9,867 nucleotides of DNA, taken from the NCBI GenBank assembly GCA_015663215.1, contig DQSP01000010.1, positions 1 through 9,867 on the forward strand. The letters are read 5' to 3'. Position numbers and translations under genes: made by a program. Under the pieces are notes generated by a model. That model was not told where the DNA came from. It ran no database searches and saw nothing but the letters and a program-made list of their open reading frames with translations. This document shows positions 6,203-9,867 of this stretch, piece after piece. Origin of the DNA: Sulfurimonas sp. GTDB lineage: Bacteria > Campylobacterota > Campylobacteria > Campylobacterales > Sulfurimonadaceae. Each line of letters opens with the position of its first letter. Position 1 is the first letter of the stretch.

Positions 6203-7021
6203 TTGAATTTAGAAAATTATTTTATATCACAGTTTAATAGTCGTCATATTGGCGATGATGGGGCACTTATAGAGGGGTATGTATACTCCAAAGATGCTTT
6301 TTTTGAGAATGTACATTATAAAAAAAAGTGGCTTAACTTTGGACAAATTGCACAAAGAGCGATGCTTGTAAATATTTCAGATGCAGTTGCAATGAATGCA
6401 ATTCCTAAATATGCACTGCTGAGTGTTGCCATGCCTAAGTATATGAGTAAAGTTGATATGCGAGAGTTAGCAGATGGTTTTAAAAGAGTGGCACAGCAGT
6501 TTGGTATAGATATTATTGGTGGTGATACTATAAGTAATACAAAACTTGATATTACAATAACTATCATCTCTAAAACTAATAAACCACTGCTTCGCTCTAA
6601 GGTAAGAGATGGTTATGTTTTGGCATATACAGGAGAACTTGGAAAATCTGCCAAGGAGTTGAAAAAATTGTTTAACTTAGGCACAATACATAAACAATCA
6701 AAATTTGTAAATATTAAACTTCGTCAAGATTTTGTTAAAAAATCAGAGCGAATTTTAAAAGCAGGAATGGACATATCGGATGGTCTTTTGAGTGACTTAG
6801 AAAAGATAACATCCCTTAACAAAATAGGGATAAAGTTTACAAAAAAGATAGCTACAAGTATTGCTTGTAGTGGTGAAGAGTATGAGATGTTAGTTGCGTT
6901 TGACAAACGCGACATAAAAGCACTTAAACGCAGGGCTGTGCAAACGCGAACACCACTTACTATCTTTGCTTTTGCAAATCGAAGTAAATACACAAACAGA
7001 TGCAAGTCGCATCATTTTTAA
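6203..7021 (+). CDS. thiL: Thiamine-monophosphate kinase (TTG start)
   Basis: ThiL phosphorylates thiamine phosphate to thiamine diphosphate with ATP, the last step of cofactor synthesis. The 272-residue product has the PurM-like ATP-grasping layout: Asp18-Asp19 in I-G-D-D-G-A, F-E-N-V-H (34-38), N-I-S-D-A-V-A-M-N (57-65), G-G-D-T (106-109), M-D-I-S-D-G-L (189-195) and G-E-E-Y-E-M-L (224-230). It is shorter than the E. coli enzyme (about 325), with compact loops but no lost motif. TTG at 6203 is chosen because an in-frame TAA sits directly before it, AAAGAAG is about 5 bp upstream, and the next in-frame Met codon (residue 54) would delete the first metal and ATP motifs. A five-codon ATG reading frame ends at that TAA, so reinitiation is possible. 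It leads the cluster with truD. Confidence 0.92.
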   Translation: MNLENYFISQFNSRHIGDDGALIEGYVYSKDAFFENVHYKKKWLNFGQIAQRAMLVNISDAVAMNAIPKYALLSVAMPKYMSKVDMRELADGFKRVAQQFGIDIIGGDTISNTKLDITITIISKTNKPLLRSKVRDGYVLAYTGELGKSAKELKKLFNLGTIHKQSKFVNIKLRQDFVKKSERILKAGMDISDGLLSDLEKITSLNKIGIKFTKKIATSIACSGEEYEMLVAFDKRDIKALKRRAVQTRTPLTIFAFANRSKYTNRCKSHHF

Positions 7022-7034
7022 GGATAATAATATA

Positions 7035-8108
7035 ATGAATAGATTTTACTCCCTTGCTCATGCAAGTATAGACTTTCACTTTAAGCAATCACCACGTGAT
7101 TTTGTGGTTGAAGAGTTACCAATTTATGAGTTTTCAGGAGAGGGTGAACATCTTATACTACTTGTGAGAAAGAAAAACCTCTCTACAAACGAGATGGTAG
7201 GACAAATCGCCAGATATTTAGGAATAAAAAATAGAGAGATAGGGTATGCAGGTCTCAAAGATAAGCATGCAGTGACAAAACAGTATATCTCTTTACATAA
7301 AAAGTATGAAGAGGCTATGGAAGGTTTTAATTTCGAGGGTATAAAAATAATCTCTAAAACTTATCATAACAACAAGATTAGAATAGGGCACTTAAAAGGA
7401 AATCGTTTTTATATTAAGATAAAAAAAGTAAATCCAACATCTGCTGCAAAAATTGATGAAGCACTTAAAAATATTAGTAAAAATGGTATGCCAAACTACT
7501 TTGGTTACCAGCGTTTTGGAAATGATGGTGATAACCATATTCTCGGTGAGAAACTTGCAAAAGGAGATGCTAGAGAACGTAATCCTCGTGTCAAAAAGTT
7601 ACTGATAAATGCCTATCAGTCCTACCTTTTTAATACATGGCTCTCAAAACGACTAGAAATAAACTCACTTGTGAGTAGTTTTGAGCCTAAAGACCTTGCT
7701 GGGCAGTTAGATATTCCTTTAGAAGAGTTACAAAATATGAAAGCACAATCTCATGCTTTTAAGCTTATGAGTGGGGACTTAATGGAACATTATCCAAAAG
7801 GAAAACTTTTTGAGTTTGAAGAGACTGAGCATGATATAAATCGTTTTAATGAGCATGATATTACTGTGACAGGTTTACTCTGTGGTACAAAAGTAAAAGT
7901 AGCACAGGGGGAAGCAGGTAAAATAGAAAAAGAGTTTGATGATGAGATAAATGCTGATGGTGCACGTAGATTTGCTTGGATATATCCAACAGATATAGAG
8001 GGACGATTTAATCCTGTTGAAGCACAGTATGAACTTAACTTCACTCTTCCAAAAGGCTCGTATGCGACAGTACTTTTAGAAGAAATAGCTAAAAGAAAAA
8101 TAAACTAA
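7035..8108 (+). CDS. truD: tRNA pseudouridine(13) synthase
   Basis: TruD converts uridine 13 of certain tRNAs to pseudouridine in the cytoplasm. The 357-residue product has the family signature G-Y-A-G-L-K-D-K-H-A-V-T (70-81) with catalytic Asp76, the early motif P-R-D-F-V-V-E-E (20-27), and M-P-N-Y-F-G-Y-Q-R-F-G (152-162). The central insertion domain and the C-terminal closure are complete. The frame is open from a TTG at 6966, but that start would overlap thiL by 56 bp and add 23 unrelated residues. ATG at 7035 has AAGGAT (7020-7025) upstream, partly overlapping the thiL stop, and puts the core motifs at their usual distance. The gap to thiL is 13 bp and to psd 14 bp, so the three are probably cotranscribed. 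No pathway link to the neighbours is evident. Confidence 0.96.
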   Translation: MNRFYSLAHASIDFHFKQSPRDFVVEELPIYEFSGEGEHLILLVRKKNLSTNEMVGQIARYLGIKNREIGYAGLKDKHAVTKQYISLHKKYEEAMEGFNFEGIKIISKTYHNNKIRIGHLKGNRFYIKIKKVNPTSAAKIDEALKNISKNGMPNYFGYQRFGNDGDNHILGEKLAKGDARERNPRVKKLLINAYQSYLFNTWLSKRLEINSLVSSFEPKDLAGQLDIPLEELQNMKAQSHAFKLMSGDLMEHYPKGKLFEFEETEHDINRFNEHDITVTGLLCGTKVKVAQGEAGKIEKEFDDEINADGARRFAWIYPTDIEGRFNPVEAQYELNFTLPKGSYATVLLEEIAKRKIN

Positions 8109-8122
8109 GGAATAAATAGTTA

Positions 8123-8944
8123 ATGAACAAAAAACATATAACATCGCTTATCTCACAAAACTTTGGTAAGTTCGCAAGTAAAGAATTTCCTACTTGGTTC
8201 CAAAATATAGTAAATCAGACATATGTTTCTTTGATGGGACTAGATATGAGTGAGTTTCATAAGCCAAGTACATATAAGAGTTTAAATGCACTCTTTACAA
8301 GACACTTTGCAGAGGCAAGAACATTTTCACTCGCGGGTGAAGATTTCATCTCTCCATGTGACTCCCTTATCTCTGAGACAGGAACTATTACTGATGATTA
8401 TGCCTTGCAGATAAAAGGTATGCGTTATAAGTGTGCTGATTTTATAGGGAACGAGTTTAGTGATGCAGAAAAAGCCATAGTAAATGATGGTACTTTTATA
8501 AACTGTTATCTTTCTCCTAAAGATTATCATCGGTACCACATACCTACAAACTTAAAAGTTTTAAAAGCTGTACATATTCCGGGGAAGTTTTATCCTGTAA
8601 ATATGCCTTCCCTTAAAAAACGACTCAATCTTTTTATAGAAAATGAGAGAGTAGTCATTTTATGTGAAGCAAGTAATGGAAAAAGATTTTATATGGTACT
8701 TGTGAGTGCTCTAAATGTTGGTGTAATGCAGGTGAGTTTTGAACCTCTAATCCAAACAAATGCTATTGCAACAGCACCACAAACTTATGAGTTTAAAGAC
8801 TTGTATTTAAACAAAGGTGATGATTTTGGTTGTTTTGAGATGGGTTCCACTATCATCATCCTCAGTGAAAAAGATATGTTAGATGTGAGTGTAAATGCAG
8901 GTCAAGATGTGAAGTTTGGACAGACTATCGCAAAACTAAAGTAG
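8123..8944 (+). CDS. psd: Phosphatidylserine decarboxylase proenzyme
   Basis: Psd makes phosphatidylethanolamine from phosphatidylserine at the inner face of the cytoplasmic membrane. The 273-residue proenzyme has the self-cleavage site F-E-M-G-S-T, where the chain is cut between Gly241 and Ser242 and Ser242 becomes the pyruvoyl group. Many bacterial enzymes read L-G-S-T here, so Met240 is a mild variant. The cleavage triad is seen as Asp80 (S-P-C-D-S), His139 (Y-H-R-Y-H-I-P) and Ser242. The beta chain would be 241 residues and the alpha chain 32. The ribosome site AAGG overlaps the truD stop and lies about 12 bp before the ATG, rather far, which suggests translational coupling. The unknown gene downstream begins 6 bp after the stop. 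Confidence 0.96.
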   Translation: MNKKHITSLISQNFGKFASKEFPTWFQNIVNQTYVSLMGLDMSEFHKPSTYKSLNALFTRHFAEARTFSLAGEDFISPCDSLISETGTITDDYALQIKGMRYKCADFIGNEFSDAEKAIVNDGTFINCYLSPKDYHRYHIPTNLKVLKAVHIPGKFYPVNMPSLKKRLNLFIENERVVILCEASNGKRFYMVLVSALNVGVMQVSFEPLIQTNAIATAPQTYEFKDLYLNKGDDFGCFEMGSTIIILSEKDMLDVSVNAGQDVKFGQTIAKLK

Positions 8945-8950
8945 CTCTTT

Positions 8951-9688
8951 ATGTTTAATGCTGAAAAAATCGAACTTATAAAGTCTATCTTCAGCGATAA
9001 AAAAATATTTGAAAAAGAGATACTCAATGTGACTTGTAATAGTGACAGAATAGAGGTTATGGATATCTTAGTAAAAAGAATAATACAGGTGCTTCTAAAA
9101 GAAGAGTTAAACTTTTTATATATGAAAGATTTAGATAGCTTCAAATTCTCACTTATTGTAAACTTACTCTTTCGTGAGATAGCAAATGAATGGGTTTCAT
9201 ATGCAAGTGAGCAGCTAGAGTATGAAAAAACTCAAGCACTTGATATCATCCAAGATAAGACAAATGTGATGTTTATTTTAGCACTAGTTAAAGAGTATTT
9301 TACACAATATAAGATTTATTTTATGCAAGAAATAGCAGATAGTTTTATAGACCTTGTGGAGAGTATGCCGAGTGCAACCATGAGTAATAGCCTAATCAAT
9401 GAAGTACTAAAAAGTGATTTTGTAAAAAAAGAAAATATCTCAGTTGTCTTTAGTTATAGTCAGTTGTGGGGAAGAATAAAAAATGCACATAATGCTAAAA
9501 AAGATAAGATTACAAAACTTCAGCTTATGATAGCTGAAGCAAAAACTAATGAAGAGTTAAAAAAACTAGAGTATAAAGAGGAAGCACTTGAAGTGAAACC
9601 TCTTGCCTATTTTAATGATGCTCTTCTGCGTTTACGAAATACTATGGTGCAGTATATGATGACTATAGATTCTTACTCTAAACATTAA
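8951..9688 (+). CDS. Unrecognised helical cytoplasmic protein, 245 residues
   Basis: I do not recognise this protein. It is almost wholly predicted helix, with few Gly or Pro, one cysteine (Cys29) and two tryptophans (81 and 173). There is no signal peptide, no convincing membrane segment and no nucleotide or metal motif. A charged, Lys/Glu-rich stretch at about 177-215 has coiled-coil character, and residues 30-75 form amphipathic, leucine- and isoleucine-rich helices. The ATG is 6 bp after the psd stop without a clear Shine-Dalgarno sequence, so it probably depends on ribosomes finishing psd. An ATG at 8958 is out of frame, and the next in-frame Met, at residue 37, has no better site. Codon use and base composition match the neighbours, arguing for a resident gene. 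Its tail overlaps the end of ychF on the other strand by 11 bp. It could be a scaffold or adaptor, but nothing in the sequence names a role. Confidence 0.78.
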   Translation: MFNAEKIELIKSIFSDKKIFEKEILNVTCNSDRIEVMDILVKRIIQVLLKEELNFLYMKDLDSFKFSLIVNLLFREIANEWVSYASEQLEYEKTQALDIIQDKTNVMFILALVKEYFTQYKIYFMQEIADSFIDLVESMPSATMSNSLINEVLKSDFVKKENISVVFSYSQLWGRIKNAHNAKKDKITKLQLMIAEAKTNEELKKLEYKEEALEVKPLAYFNDALLRLRNTMVQYMMTIDSYSKH

Positions 9689-9867
9689 ATCTAAAGTGCA
9701 TTACATCACCATCTTGAACTATGTACTCTTTACCTTCTAGCCTCATCTTTCCAGCATCTTTAGCACCTGCTTCACCATTGTTTTCTATGAAGTCGTTAAA
9801 TGCGATAACTTCTGCACGGATAAAACCTTTCTCAAAGTCGTTGTGAATAGCAGCTGCCGCTCGAGGT
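9678..9867 (-). CDS. ychF: Ribosome-binding ATPase YchF (C-terminal end; gene starts beyond the window)
   Basis: The minus strand encodes the last 62 residues of a protein ending in ...V-M-H-F-R-F-N-V, with the TAG stop at 9680-9678. The motifs [22 protein letters not shown] and D-G-D-V-M-H-F are the typical TGS-domain end of YchF (also called EngD), an OBG-family P-loop protein that prefers ATP and binds the ribosome. The G domain lies outside the window and cannot be checked. The gene converges on the unknown plus-strand gene and shares 11 bp with it, leaving no room for an intergenic terminator. Confidence 0.96.
   Translation of the reverse strand, partial: PRAAAAIHNDFEKGFIRAEVIAFNDFIENNGEAGAKDAGKMRLEGKEYIVQDGDVMHFRFNV

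Noticed and set aside
6966..7034. Earlier TTG start for truD overlapping thiL
   Set aside because: The added residues do not resemble TruD, and a better ATG with AAGGAT upstream lies at 7035.
6940..7034. Possible frameshift at the thiL end, since the next frame is open into truD
   Set aside because: The thiL frame is intact to a plausible terminal C-K-S-H-H-F and all motifs are upstream of this point; the open neighbouring frame is probably chance.
8327..8539. Minus-strand open frame inside psd
   Set aside because: It is antisense to conserved Psd sequence with no ribosome site or recognisable product.

Overview
The window looks like ordinary chromosome from an AT-rich member of the Campylobacterota (formerly Epsilonproteobacteria), probably from the Sulfurimonas/Sulfurovum side. 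This rests on the low GC content, the tightly packed genes, the cytoplasmic SdhA-SdhB-SdhE (type E) operon, and the sequence character of ThiL, TruD, Psd and YchF. The genus is an inference; there is no rRNA or other decisive marker.

Layout: the left two thirds (about 1-6125) is read entirely from the minus strand. In transcription order it holds a membrane-anchored protein with a decayed GGDEF domain (6125-4914), the operon sdhA-sdhB-sdhE (4791-1193), the DNA repair nuclease gene xthA (1117-341), and the start of an ArsR-type repressor gene that leaves the window at base 1. A 13-bp perfect inverted repeat sits immediately upstream of the repressor and is its likely autoregulatory operator. 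From 6203 the strand switches: thiL, truD, psd and an unrecognised helical protein gene run on the plus strand with gaps of 6-14 bp, so they probably form one transcription unit. The right edge holds the 3' end of ychF on the minus strand, overlapping the tail of the unknown gene by 11 bp.

How the genes work together: SdhA, SdhB and SdhE should form a succinate:quinone or quinol:fumarate oxidoreductase of the non-classical kind, in which a CCG-domain protein replaces the haem-b membrane anchor. No Tat signal is visible on SdhA, so the flavin subunit should stay in the cytoplasm, unlike the periplasmic MfrABE of Wolinella and Campylobacter. The plus-strand genes are unrelated housekeeping functions (thiamine diphosphate, tRNA pseudouridine, phosphatidylethanolamine) and look linked by compact packing rather than by pathway.

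I see no CRISPR array, mobile element, tRNA or rRNA, and no clear new multi-gene system. The best leads are the degenerate GGDEF protein next to the respiratory operon, the unrecognised 245-residue protein coupled to psd, the ArsR operator palindrome, and the C-rich, G-poor 3' ends of the minus-strand units.
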